Notes: a model not told the origin generated them from the letters alone. A DNA stretch of 14,907 nucleotides from an uncultured Dorea sp. (GCA_910585725.1 CAJUFA010000050.1:1-14907); one strand, 5' to 3'; positions 6,212 to 13,948 are shown, counted from the first letter of the stretch. Numbers and translations are program-made.

Positions 6212-6979
6212 ATGGAACTTGAGCGGGCGAGAGGTAAATTTGAAGAATATCTGTCTGGTTACGACAGGGAAAATGATAAAGTACGGCTGAAGATGATCCA
6301 TACATACGGCGTGACGGAATACAGCCGTCAAATTGCCGGGAGGCTGGGGCTGTCGGAAGAAGATCAGGAATTGGCGCAGTTGATAGGCATTTTACACGAT
6401 ATCGGAAGATTTGAACAGTTGAAACGATACGACAGTTTTGAACCGGACACGATGGATCATGCCGGTTTCGGAGTACAGATTTTATTTGATGAAGGGATGA
6501 TTCGTGATTTTATAGAAGACGGACAGTGGGATTCGATTATTCGGACTGCGATTGCCAGACACAGTGATTTCAGGTTGGAAGGAATCCAGAATGAGCGGGA
6601 ACTTTTACATGCCCGTATCATCCGGGATGCGGATAAACTGGATAATTGCCGGGTAAAGTTGGAGGATACCGTCGAGACAATACTTGGCGTATCGGCCGAA
6701 GAAGTCGGGAGGACTAAGATCAGTAAAGCGGTTATGGAACAGTTTAAGAGAAAAGAATCCATACTGTCTTCTATGAGAAAAACGAAGATGGACTATTGGA
6801 TATCCTATCTGGCGTATTTTTACGATATTAATTATAAGGTTTCGATGGAACTGATTTGCGAGCATGATTATGTAGAAAGGCTGATCAGGAGAATCCCCTA
6901 TTCAGAACCGCAGACAAGAATACAGATGGAAGAGGTTGAAAAAATGCTGCGTCAGTATTGTGAGGAGAGACTGCGCTGA
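6212..6979 (+). CDS. HD-domain phosphohydrolase (255 aa)
   Basis: This is a metal-dependent phosphohydrolase of the HD superfamily. The signature is complete in the first 145 residues: H30 (KMIHTYGV), the H62-D63 doublet in GILHDIGRF, H83 and H117 (AIARHSD), and the closing D139/D141 in IRDADKLDN. The C-terminal third (about 165-255) is helical, with no second domain recognised. Such proteins usually act on nucleotides or cyclic nucleotides; the substrate cannot be told from the sequence. AGGAG (6201-6205) is 6 nt before the ATG. The gene appears to be transcribed alone from the divergent region shared with the 81-aa hypothetical. Confidence 0.85.
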   Translation: MELERARGKFEEYLSGYDRENDKVRLKMIHTYGVTEYSRQIAGRLGLSEEDQELAQLIGILHDIGRFEQLKRYDSFEPDTMDHAGFGVQILFDEGMIRDFIEDGQWDSIIRTAIARHSDFRLEGIQNERELLHARIIRDADKLDNCRVKLEDTVETILGVSAEEVGRTKISKAVMEQFKRKESILSSMRKTKMDYWISYLAYFYDINYKVSMELICEHDYVERLIRRIPYSEPQTRIQMEEVEKMLRQYCEERLR

Positions 6980-7047
6980 TGTTTCGATCCGATTTTGCCG
7001 GCTGGAGCGTGTCTGAAAATAGAATTTTGAATTTTATAGTATGTAGA

Positions 7048-7082
7048 TTGTAAAGGAATGTGTTATACTATATATAGTATAA
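7048..7082 (+). promoter_or_regulatory. Promoter with 20-bp perfect palindrome
   Basis: TTGTAA (7048-7053), 17 nt and TATATA (7071-7076) form a promoter. An alternative is the extended -10 TGTTATACT (7061-7069). TTATACTATATATAGTATAA (7063-7082) is a perfect 20-bp palindrome covering the -10 region, and a further half-site, TATAGTAT, lies just upstream (about 7035-7042). This looks like an operator for a dimeric repressor, although an AT-rich palindrome alone does not prove one. Confidence 0.5.
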
Positions 7083-7126
7083 ATAGATTGTAGATGTTTC
7101 CGTCATCAGACAGACGGGCGATCTAT
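7083..7126 (+). promoter_or_regulatory. Structured 5' leader of the 53-aa ORF
   Basis: The leader can fold with an outer stem ATAGATTG (7083-7090) / CGATCTAT (7119-7126) and an inner stem CCGTC (7100-7104) / GACGG (7113-7117). A T-rich stretch (7136-7141) follows about 10 nt later, too far for a standard terminator. I do not recognise a known riboswitch class. Confidence 0.35.
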
Positions 7127-7173
7127 GGTCGGGTGATTTTTATATTCGTAAGACAGATAGGAGGGGAAAGATT

Positions 7174-7335
7174 ATGACAGAAGTATTGATCAAGGAAGTA
7201 AAGCATATTCAGAGATGTCTGATTAATAAGGACATGAAAGGCGAGGAATGGGAAGAGAAGATGGAGATTGTTCATAAATTGGAAGATGTGGCGACTTATC
7301 TGAAGGATGCGCTGGGGAAGGGGATAGAATTCTGA
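7174..7335 (+). CDS. Small charged hypothetical protein (53 aa)
   Basis: A short ORF starts at ATG 7174, with GGAGGGG (7160-7166) placed 7 nt upstream, and stops at TGA 7333-7335. It encodes a Lys/Glu-rich, probably all-helical soluble protein: MTEVLIKEVKHIQRCL, then MKGEEWEEKMEIVHKLEDVA, ending LKDALGKGIEF. There is no signal peptide or membrane segment. Its own promoter, strong ribosome binding site and strong terminator (7351-7404) support it as a real monocistronic gene. The function is unknown. Confidence 0.72.
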   Translation: MTEVLIKEVKHIQRCLINKDMKGEEWEEKMEIVHKLEDVATYLKDALGKGIEF

Positions 7336-7350
7336 AGATTATAGCAGAAG

Positions 7351-7404
7351 TGCGGCTGCAGTATCGTTTAAGTAATAGGAAACGGTATTGCAGCCGCATT
7401 TTTT
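7351..7404 (+). terminator. Strong rho-independent terminator
   Basis: A 19-bp stem (7351-7369 with 7380-7398; two G-T pairs) starts TGCGGCTGCA and is followed by TTTTTT (7399-7404). It ends the 53-aa gene 15 nt after its stop and separates it from the convergent methyltransferase gene. Confidence 0.93.
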
Positions 7405-7437
7405 CAGAAAAACAAATGAATGAGAGTTATATATCTT

Positions 7438-8304
7438 TTATGAAGCGTCGGCTTCCCATCGGCCGGAAGCGCCGCATGGAAGTATAAGGCCGGATTGAGA
7501 AACCGGAAGACCGATTTCCTGGGAATCTATGGCGCCGTGGAGCCCTTTTAATTCGGTTCCGAGTATATAAGTAAGTACGGCGGGAGCGAGTCCGGTAGTA
7601 TAAGAGTTGACCAGGAAGAATAGGGGCCGGTCAGACAAAAGTCTCGTACATGAGTGGATCAGGGGATGGATGGCATCCTCGATTTTCCAGATCTCTCCTT
7701 TCGGGCCTCTTCCATAGGAGGGAGGATCCATGATGACCGCATCGTAGTGGTTGCCCCTGCGGATTTCTCTTTCTACGAATTTCATACAATCGTCTACGAG
7801 CCAGCGGATAGGTCTGTCGGCAAGACCGGAAGAGACTGCGTTCTCTTTTGCCCAGGCAACCATTCCCTTTGAAGCGTCTACATGAGTTACATTTGCCCCG
7901 GCCGCCGCTGCCGCCAGCGTAGCGCCGCCGGTATATGCAAACAGATTCAATACTTTGATTGGTCTGCCTGCCTGCTGTATCTTCTTTGAGAACCAGTCCC
8001 AGTTGACAGCCTGCTCGGGAAAAAGTCCGGTATGTTTGAAACTGAAAGGTTTTAAGTTGAATGTCAGATCCTGGTAATGGATCTGCCACTGCTTGGGCAG
8101 CCGGGAGAATTCCCAGTCGCCGCCGCCTTTTTTGCTGCGGTGATAATGACCGTTCCAGTTCTCCCAGCCGCGGTCTTTCCTGGGGGTATCCCATATGACC
8201 TGGGGATCTGGACGTATCAGGATGTAAGGTCCCCAACGCTCCAGTTTTTCGCCTTTGCTGCAGTCTATGACTTCATAATCGTTCCAGTTTCCTGCGATCC
8301 ACAT
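7438..8304 (-). CDS. Class I SAM-dependent methyltransferase, RlmI/RlmK-like (288 aa)
   Basis: This is a Rossmann-fold methyltransferase. The SAM-binding motif I is VLNLFAYTGGATLAAAAAGA (118-137), motif II is HVDAS (141-145), and the catalytic-type motif IV is DPPSYGRGPKGE (193-204). The DPPSYGRG signature and the layout resemble the catalytic half of RlmI/RlmK-family 23S rRNA methyltransferases. The usual N-terminal PUA domain is replaced by a roughly 85-residue Trp-rich segment (GNWNDYEV, WENWNGHY). The rRNA target is therefore inferred. A GGGACGG-like ribosome binding site precedes the ATG. The VOC gene lies 97 nt upstream on the same strand, so the pair may be co-transcribed. Confidence 0.85.
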   Translation of the reverse strand: MWIAGNWNDYEVIDCSKGEKLERWGPYILIRPDPQVIWDTPRKDRGWENWNGHYHRSKKGGGDWEFSRLPKQWQIHYQDLTFNLKPFSFKHTGLFPEQAVNWDWFSKKIQQAGRPIKVLNLFAYTGGATLAAAAAGANVTHVDASKGMVAWAKENAVSSGLADRPIRWLVDDCMKFVEREIRRGNHYDAVIMDPPSYGRGPKGEIWKIEDAIHPLIHSCTRLLSDRPLFFLVNSYTTGLAPAVLTYILGTELKGLHGAIDSQEIGLPVSQSGLILPCGASGRWEADAS

Positions 8305-8401
8305 AATCTATAACCGTCCCTTTCTTTTTTGTTTCCTTTTGTGTCAAGTCCGTCTCTTAACAGAGTTTTCTTGTTTTTTTGAGCTGTCCTTGCAGAACAG
8401 A

Positions 8402-8770
8402 TTATCTGACAGGACAGATCTCGATCCAGTATCCGTCAGGATCATTGATAAAATAGATTCCCATATCAGGATTTTCGAAGCATACACAATTCATTTCCTT
8501 GTGGAGTGACAATGCGGCGTCTATATCGTCTACACGCATTGCAAGATGGGATTCATTGTCGCCCAGGTTATAGGGTCTGTCCATATCGCGAAGCCAGGTA
8601 AGTTCGAGGAGATGCGGCGTCGTATTGTCTCCAAGAAATGCTAATCGGAAACTCTTATCCTCGGCCTCTACTTCTTTCGAGACGGAGAGTCCAAGCGCTT
8701 TCTTATAGAATTCGATTGACTTTTCCAGGTCAAGTACGTTGATGTTGTTGTGATAGAAAGTAAATTTCAT
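8402..8770 (-). CDS. gloA: VOC-superfamily protein, glyoxalase I type (122 aa)
   Basis: This is likely a lactoylglutathione lyase or related VOC enzyme. Two beta-alpha-beta-beta-beta modules are visible. The four metal ligands expected from GloA are present at matching places: H7 (FYHNNINV), E56 (LLELTW), H75 (ESHLAM) and E117 (YWIEICPV). The DPDGYWIEI end is typical. AAGGAGG lies 8 nt before the ATG. Full ligand conservation favours a methylglyoxal-type glyoxalase. The thiol used is unknown, and VOC proteins are diverse, so the gene symbol is tentative. Confidence 0.82.
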   Translation of the reverse strand: MKFTFYHNNINVLDLEKSIEFYKKALGLSVSKEVEAEDKSFRLAFLGDNTTPHLLELTWLRDMDRPYNLGDNESHLAMRVDDIDAALSLHKEMNCVCFENPDMGIYFINDPDGYWIEICPVR

Positions 8771-8846
8771 GAAAATATCCTCCTTAAAATAGTTAGTGAA
8801 AATAATTATGTGGGAATAAATCTTGCAGGAATAAGTATATCATGAG

Positions 8847-8875
8847 TGGCGAAAGAAAGAAAGATGTGTTATAAT
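8847..8875 (+). promoter_or_regulatory. Promoter of the tsaE-ispD operon
   Basis: A perfect TATAAT (8870-8875) with the extended TG (8867-8868) has a poor -35 (TGGCGA, 8847-8852) at 17 nt. Transcription would start near 8882, leaving a leader of about 75 nt before tsaE. It is the only good plus-strand promoter I see ahead of the operon. Confidence 0.6.
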
Positions 8876-8957
8876 AGCGGGACAGGAATTATCTAAATAT
8901 TTATTGTGAAGATGTATGTACCGGGGAAACCGGGAATAGGAGGAGAGAGAGTTTCCT

Positions 8958-9383
8958 ATGAAAATAGAAACGTACACGGAACTTGAGACATATGAAGTAG
9001 GTGTTAGAATGGGTAAGGAATCCCGGGCGGGACAGGTCTATACGTTGATCGGAGATCTGGGGGTTGGGAAGACGGTATTTACCAAGGGACTGGCTGATGG
9101 ACTGGGGATTGGGGAACAAGTCAGCAGTCCGACATTTACCATTGTGCAGATATATGAAGAAGGGCGTCTGCCCTTCTATCATTTTGACGTCTATCGTATC
9201 GGGGATGTGGAAGAGATGGATGAGATTGGATATGAAGATTACATCTATGGAGAAGGAGTCAGCCTGATCGAGTGGGCGGATCTTATCGAGGAGATCCTGC
9301 CGGAGCATTATACGGAGGTCAGAATTGAGAAGGATCTGGAACAAGGATTTGATTATCGGAGGATCAGTATATGCGAATATTAG
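8958..9383 (+). CDS. tsaE: tRNA threonylcarbamoyladenosine biosynthesis ATPase TsaE (141 aa)
   Basis: This is the P-loop ATPase of the bacterial t6A complex, which works with TsaB and TsaD to attach threonylcarbamoyl to A37 of ANN-decoding tRNAs. The Walker A motif is GDLGVGKT (32-39). The family-specific SPTFTIVQIY (57-66), HFDVYR (75-80) and SLIEWAD (102-108) are all present. The length is normal. GGAGGAG (8939-8945) lies 12 nt before the ATG. It is the first gene of the operon and overlaps tsaB by 13 nt, consistent with translational coupling of two subunits of one complex. Confidence 0.96.
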   Translation: MKIETYTELETYEVGVRMGKESRAGQVYTLIGDLGVGKTVFTKGLADGLGIGEQVSSPTFTIVQIYEEGRLPFYHFDVYRIGDVEEMDEIGYEDYIYGEGVSLIEWADLIEEILPEHYTEVRIEKDLEQGFDYRRISICEY

Positions 9384-10096
9384 CAATGGACAGTTCCGGA
9401 CTTGTTGCAAGTGTGGCAGTTGTAGAAGAAGGACTGGGAGAGGAAACGACAGTCGCGGAGTATACGGTGAATTATAAGAAGACTCATTCGCAGACGCTTC
9501 TGCCGATGTTGGATGAAATAACCCGAATGACGGAACTGGATCTGAACGCGATAGACGCCATAGCAGTGGCGGCGGGACCGGGATCCTTTACGGGACTTCG
9601 TATCGGTTCGGCGACGGCGAAGGGACTGGGGTTGGCGCTTCAAAAGCCTTTGGTTCATGTGCCGACACTTCATGGGCTTGCATATAATCTGTGCGGTACG
9701 GACAAGGTCGTCTGTCCGATCATGGATGCGAGAAGAGGACAGGTATATACGGGAATCTATAAGTTTGAGGGAAATGAAATGATAGCCCTGGAAGACCAGA
9801 TGGCTGTATCCATTGAAGAGCTGGGGAGAATACTAGAAAGATACGATGATGAGATTGTATTTCTGGGCGACGGAGTTCCGGTATTTCGGGAAGCGCTGAC
9901 AAAGCGTATCATGGTCGGAAAGAAGATTTCTTTTGCTCCGGCGCATCTGAACCGTCAGAGGGCGGCGTCTGTCGGCGCATTAGGAATCCGCTATTATAAG
10001 GCGGGCAGATTGGAGACTGCGGCAGAACATCAGCCGGACTATCTGCGTGTGTCGCAGGCGGAGCGTGAAAGGAAGGAGAGATTGGGGCATGATTAG
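9371..10096 (+). CDS. tsaB: t6A complex dimerisation subunit TsaB (241 aa)
   Basis: This is an ASKHA-fold, catalytically inactive paralogue of TsaD that forms the TsaB-TsaD heterodimer. Family signatures are THSQTLLPML (38-47) and GPGSFTGLRIG (69-79), followed by CPIMDARRGQVYTGIY (about 115-130). The length is typical. Its start lies inside the 3' end of tsaE (overlap 9371-9383), and its stop overlaps the following threonine aldolase gene by 8 nt. Confidence 0.96.
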   Translation: MRILAMDSSGLVASVAVVEEGLGEETTVAEYTVNYKKTHSQTLLPMLDEITRMTELDLNAIDAIAVAAGPGSFTGLRIGSATAKGLGLALQKPLVHVPTLHGLAYNLCGTDKVVCPIMDARRGQVYTGIYKFEGNEMIALEDQMAVSIEELGRILERYDDEIVFLGDGVPVFREALTKRIMVGKKISFAPAHLNRQRAASVGALGIRYYKAGRLETAAEHQPDYLRVSQAERERKERLGHD

Positions 10097-11123
10097 ATTC
10101 GAGAGTGATTATCTGGAGGGGGCGCACCCTTCGATCATAAAGAAGCTGGAAGAGACAAATGATATGCAGACGGAGGGTTATGGAACAGACCCTTTTTGCA
10201 GCAGCGCGAGGGAACGGATCAGAAAGCAGTGCGGCAATGCAGATGTAGAAGTGCATTTCCTGGTAGGGGGGACGCAGACTAATCTTACGGTGATCAGTTC
10301 GATTCTTCGTCCGCACCAGGGCGTGCTGGCGGCGGTAACCGGGCATGTGAACGTGCATGAGACAGGCGCGGTGGAGGCGTGCGGTCATAAAGTCCTGGCT
10401 ATTTCAAGCGAAGACGGGAAGATTACGGCCGATCAGGTGAGACAAGCTTATGAAGAACATTGGAGCGATGCAAACCACGAGCATACCGTGCAGCCTGGAA
10501 TGGTCTATATCTCACAGCCGACGGAGAATGGAACGCTCTATGGCAAGGAAGAGCTGCAGGATATGCATGAAACTTGCCGGAGTCTTGGGATTCCGATTTT
10601 TCTGGACGGGGCAAGGTTAGGATATGGATTGACGGCTAAGACCAACAGCCTTACACTGGAGGATATCGCAGGGTTGGTGGACGTATTTTATATAGGAGGT
10701 ACGAAGGTTGGCGCTTTGTTCGGAGAGGCGGTTGTGATCTGTAATCCGGCGTGGAGAAAGGATTTCCGTTATTTGATTAAGCAGAAGGGCGGTATGCTTG
10801 CAAAGGGACGCCTTCTCGGAATTCAGTTTGATACGTTGTTTGAAGACGGATTATATTATGAGATTTCGAAATATGCGAATGAGCTTGCAATGAAGCTTAG
10901 GGAGGCGTTTGTCAAAAAAGGGTATGGACTACGGTATGATTCTTACACGAATCAGCAATTTCCAATTCTTCCGGACGTGCATATTGAGAAGCTTAAGGAG
11001 AAGTATTCTTTTGAATTTTGGGAAAAGACGGATGCTTCCCATAGTGCGGTTAGATTCTGTACAAGCTGGGCGACGAAGAAGTCCGCAGTGGAAGCCTTGA
11101 TACGTGATATCGAGGTATTGTGA
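10089..11123 (+). CDS. Low-specificity L-threonine aldolase family protein (344 aa)
   Basis: This is a PLP-dependent fold-type I enzyme of the threonine aldolase/beta-eliminating lyase family, which cleaves L-threonine to glycine and acetaldehyde. It shows VGGTQTNL (59-66), the PLP-stacking H90 (HVNVHETGA), the aspartate D173 in FLDGARLGYG, and the Schiff-base K206 in YIGGTKVGA. The length matches the family. The ATG at 10089 is preferred, with GGAG at 10075-10078; it overlaps the tsaB stop. An in-frame start further upstream at 10047 lies deeper inside tsaB. Its place between tsaB and rimI is notable because the t6A pathway consumes threonine. A link is inference; operon membership may be chance. 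Confidence 0.88.
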   Translation: MIRFESDYLEGAHPSIIKKLEETNDMQTEGYGTDPFCSSARERIRKQCGNADVEVHFLVGGTQTNLTVISSILRPHQGVLAAVTGHVNVHETGAVEACGHKVLAISSEDGKITADQVRQAYEEHWSDANHEHTVQPGMVYISQPTENGTLYGKEELQDMHETCRSLGIPIFLDGARLGYGLTAKTNSLTLEDIAGLVDVFYIGGTKVGALFGEAVVICNPAWRKDFRYLIKQKGGMLAKGRLLGIQFDTLFEDGLYYEISKYANELAMKLREAFVKKGYGLRYDSYTNQQFPILPDVHIEKLKEKYSFEFWEKTDASHSAVRFCTSWATKKSAVEALIRDIEVL

Positions 11124-11124
11124 T

Positions 11125-11625
11125 ATGCCGAACTGGGTGATTCGGGAGATCAGAGAACACGATATTGGGGATATTGCGGCTTTGGAAAGAGATATATTTC
11201 CGGACCCATGGACAGAGAGCGGAATAAGAGAGACTTTGCGTCAAGAGAACACGGTATTGCTCGGCGCGTGGAAGAATGATATTATGAGTGGCTATGTCAT
11301 TTTATACTATGTGCTGAACGAGGGTGAGATCGCCCGGATTGCGGTAGGGCGTTCCGACCGTCGCCAAGGATGCGCCGATTATTTGTTTGGACGGCTTAGA
11401 GATATCTGCGGCAGGAAGGGAATTACGCGGATGATGCTTGAAGTAAGAGAGAGTAATGCGGCGGCGGTTTCTTTCTACAAAAAGTGCGGTTTCACAGAAG
11501 ACGGAGTGCGAAAAAAATACTACAGTAATCCGTGTGAAGATGCGATTCTTATGAGTGTGGAGACGGATGGAAGGTTTGACAGTAGTTCCCACTGGAAAGT
11601 AAGTTGTGAAAAAGATATAATGTAG
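11125..11625 (+). CDS. rimI: Ribosomal-protein-alanine N-acetyltransferase RimI (166 aa)
   Basis: This is a GNAT acetyltransferase that acetylates the N-terminus of ribosomal protein S18 (in E. coli). Visible GNAT features are EIARIAVG (68-75), the acetyl-CoA loop RRQGCA (79-84), EVRESNAAAVSFYKKCGF (106-123), and the C-terminal YYSNPCEDAILMSV (132-145). The ATG at 11125 begins one base after the threonine aldolase stop; an in-frame GTG at 11104 lies inside the upstream gene. A GAGG is about 11 nt upstream. Residues 148-166 form a polar tail longer than is usual for RimI. tsaB-rimI-tsaD clustering is common in Firmicutes and supports the call. Confidence 0.92.
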   Translation: MPNWVIREIREHDIGDIAALERDIFPDPWTESGIRETLRQENTVLLGAWKNDIMSGYVILYYVLNEGEIARIAVGRSDRRQGCADYLFGRLRDICGRKGITRMMLEVRESNAAAVSFYKKCGFTEDGVRKKYYSNPCEDAILMSVETDGRFDSSSHWKVSCEKDIM

Positions 11626-11657
11626 GCGTAGCAGCGAAGAGAAATGATTTGTGAGCA

Positions 11658-11699
11658 GCCGGCTCTGTGTTTTGACAGAGTATGTCCGGCGAAACACAG
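11658..11699 (+). promoter_or_regulatory. Alternative hairpins in the rimI-downstream spacer
   Basis: Two structures compete. One is GCCGG-CTCTG / CAGAG-(TATGT)-CCGGC (11658-11690). The other is CTGTGTTT (11665-11672) / AAACACAG (11692-11699). They share bases and exclude each other, as in attenuator-like leaders. No T run follows either, so termination is not obvious; an effect on mRNA stability or translation of the next gene is possible. Confidence 0.3.
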
Positions 11700-11727
11700 G
11701 TCAATAGATACCATTAGGAGGAATCGT

Positions 11728-11967
11728 ATGCGCCAGTATAGAACAGAGTTGGAAAAAACAGAGAAAATCGAGAAGATCATTTGTAATAAATGCGGCAGAG
11801 AGATCCCGGTACAGGGGGGAGTTCCCCAGGAGGATGTTCTGGAAGTGGAGAAACGTTGGGGATACTATTCCAGAAAGGATAACCAGGTGGATTGTTTTGA
11901 CCTTTGTGAAGACTGTTATGACGAGTTGATCGGGAGTTTCCGCATTAAGATGGAAAATCAGAGGTAA
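11728..11967 (+). CDS. Small Cys-rich, probable zinc-binding protein (79 aa)
   Basis: This is a small hypothetical protein with a likely zinc knuckle: CNKC (19-22) and CEDC (60-63), plus C56, separated by a 37-residue insert containing KRWGYYSRKD. The N-terminus is charged and helical (RTELEKTEKIEKI). I cannot name the family; it resembles small zinc-ribbon-like proteins. AGGAGG (11716-11721) lies 6 nt before the ATG at 11728, a strong start; in-frame codons upstream to 11644 lack such a site. rnz begins 3 nt after its stop, so the two are likely translated together. Confidence 0.78.
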   Translation: MRQYRTELEKTEKIEKIICNKCGREIPVQGGVPQEDVLEVEKRWGYYSRKDNQVDCFDLCEDCYDELIGSFRIKMENQR

Positions 11968-11970
11968 GAG

Positions 11971-12879
11971 ATGTTAGATGTATGTTTGCTGGGAACAGGA
12001 GGAATGATGCCGCTGCCGTATCGATGGCTTACTGCGCTGATGATACGGTATAACGGCAGCAGTGTACTGATTGACTGCGGAGAAGGAACGCAGATTGCAA
12101 TTAAGGAAAAGGGGTGGAGCTTTAAGCCGATAGATGTGATCTGTTTTACCCATTATCATGGAGATCACATTAGCGGGCTTCCGGGTCTGCTTCTAACAAT
12201 GGGAAATGCAGATCGGACGGAACCGTTGACGCTTGTAGGTCCCAAAGGGCTGGAACGTGTAGTGAACGCTCTGCGGGTGATTGCGCCGGAGCTGCCTTTT
12301 CAGATAAAATATATGGAGATTACAGAGCCGGAGCAGACATTCGAGATGAATGGCTACCGGCTTAAAGCATTTCGGGTTAATCACAATGTGATGTGTTATG
12401 GGTATACTCTGGAAGTTGACCGCGCCGGCAGATTTGACGTAGAACGTGCTAATGCTGCGGGGATTCCACAGAGATACTGGGGGATTTTGCAGAAGGGTGA
12501 GTCTGTAGAAGCGGAAGGGAATATCTATACTCCGGATATGGTTCTGGGACCCGCAAGAAAAGGGCTTAAGATTGCGTACTGTACGGATACGAGGCCGACG
12601 GAATCTATTAAAAAGAATGCGGCCGGTTCAGATCTCTTTGTCTGTGAAGGAATGTACGGAGAGAAGGATAAGCTCAAAAAGGCGAAGGAATATAAGCATA
12701 TGACATTCTATGAGGCGGCGCAGCTTGCGAAAGAAGCAGAAGTAGGAGAGATGTGGCTTACGCATTACAGCCCGTCGCTCTCAAGACCGGAGGAATACAT
12801 GGATGAAGTAAGGACGATTTTTCCCCGGGCGGTCGCGGCGAAGGACAAACAGTCGGTGGAACTGGTGTTTTCTGATTGA
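11971..12879 (+). CDS. rnz: Ribonuclease Z (302 aa)
   Basis: This is a zinc-dependent endonuclease of the metallo-beta-lactamase fold that makes the mature 3' end of tRNAs. Because the tRNAs here lack encoded CCA, RNase Z would be the expected processing enzyme. The HxHxDH motif is HYHGDH (61-66). Other metal-site positions lie in VNHNVMCYG, AYCTDTRP (the metal-bridging Asp) and LTHYSPSL. The length is typical of the short bacterial form. AGAGG precedes the ATG, which starts 3 nt after the small Cys-rich gene. Confidence 0.95.
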   Translation: MLDVCLLGTGGMMPLPYRWLTALMIRYNGSSVLIDCGEGTQIAIKEKGWSFKPIDVICFTHYHGDHISGLPGLLLTMGNADRTEPLTLVGPKGLERVVNALRVIAPELPFQIKYMEITEPEQTFEMNGYRLKAFRVNHNVMCYGYTLEVDRAGRFDVERANAAGIPQRYWGILQKGESVEAEGNIYTPDMVLGPARKGLKIAYCTDTRPTESIKKNAAGSDLFVCEGMYGEKDKLKKAKEYKHMTFYEAAQLAKEAEVGEMWLTHYSPSLSRPEEYMDEVRTIFPRAVAAKDKQSVELVFSD

Positions 12880-12886
12880 CGAGAGG

Positions 12887-13948
12887 ATGAAAACAGATAA
12901 TATGTGCATGAAAGAAGATATAATAAAAAAAGAGGATATATGGATTTTGGCGATTGAAAGTTCCTGTGATGAGACGGCGGCGGCAGTTGTGAAGAACGGA
13001 CGCGAGGTAAAGTCTAATGTGATATCTTCCCAGATTGCCCTGCATACATTATATGGGGGCGTAGTACCGGAGATAGCTTCCAGGAAGCATATTGAGAAGA
13101 TCAACCAGGTGATTGAGGCGGCGCTTGCCGAGGCGGGAGTTTCTATTGAAGATATAGATGCTGTCGGAGTTACTTATGGTCCGGGGCTGGTGGGGGCGCT
13201 GCTTGTAGGGGTCGCGGAAGCGAAAGCCATTGCGTACGCGGCTAAGAAGCCTCTGGTTGGAGTTCATCATATTGAGGGACATATTGCGGCGAATTTTATC
13301 GAACACCAGGAGCTTGAACCACCGTTTTTCTCACTGGTAGTGTCAGGAGGACATACGCATCTTGTCCGGGTAAAAGATTACGGGAAGTTCGATATCATCG
13401 GACGGACCAGAGATGATGCGGCGGGGGAAGCGTTTGATAAGGTGGCGCGGGCGATCGGGCTTGGATATCCCGGCGGACCGAAGATTGATAAGGTGTCTAA
13501 AGAAGGAGATCCGGATGCGATCGTATTTCCACGGGCACATGTAGCAGACGCGCCTTATGACTTTAGCTTCAGCGGTTTGAAATCTGCCGTGTTGAATTAT
13601 ATCAACGGGTGCCGGATGAAAGGGCAGGAATATAGTCAGGCGGATGTGGCGGCATCCTTTCAAAAAGCGGTTATAGATGTGCTTGTGGATCGTGCGATGC
13701 ATGCGGTAGAGGAATATCATATTGAAACATTTGCGATCGCGGGAGGCGTAGCGTCAAACAGCGCGCTGCGTGCAGCCATGAAAGCAGCGTGCGAGGAACG
13801 CGGCGTAAGATTCTATTATCCGTCGCCGGTCTACTGCACAGATAATGCGGCGATGATCGGGGCGGCGGCGTATTATGAATATATCGGCGGGACGAGGCAT
13901 GGATGGGATCTGAATGCAATTCCGAATTTAAAACTTGGAGAAAGATAA
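12887..13948 (+). CDS. tsaD: tRNA N6-adenosine threonylcarbamoyltransferase TsaD (353 aa)
   Basis: This is the catalytic subunit of t6A synthesis; it transfers the threonylcarbamoyl group from TC-AMP to tRNA A37. The ASKHA signatures are complete: ESSCDETAAAVV (24-35), GGVVPEIASR (57-66), the metal-binding HIEGH (H128, H132), SGGHTHL (153-159), AGGVASNSAL and the late YCTDNAAMIG. The length is normal. The first ATG (12887) directly abuts GAGAGG. In-frame ATGs at 12902 and 12908 are alternatives, and the extra charged N-terminus (MKTDNMCMKED) before the conserved core leaves the start uncertain by up to 7 codons. It lies 7 nt after rnz and downstream of tsaE/tsaB in the same operon. Confidence 0.96.
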   Translation: MKTDNMCMKEDIIKKEDIWILAIESSCDETAAAVVKNGREVKSNVISSQIALHTLYGGVVPEIASRKHIEKINQVIEAALAEAGVSIEDIDAVGVTYGPGLVGALLVGVAEAKAIAYAAKKPLVGVHHIEGHIAANFIEHQELEPPFFSLVVSGGHTHLVRVKDYGKFDIIGRTRDDAAGEAFDKVARAIGLGYPGGPKIDKVSKEGDPDAIVFPRAHVADAPYDFSFSGLKSAVLNYINGCRMKGQEYSQADVAASFQKAVIDVLVDRAMHAVEEYHIETFAIAGGVASNSALRAAMKAACEERGVRFYYPSPVYCTDNAAMIGAAAYYEYIGGTRHGWDLNAIPNLKLGER

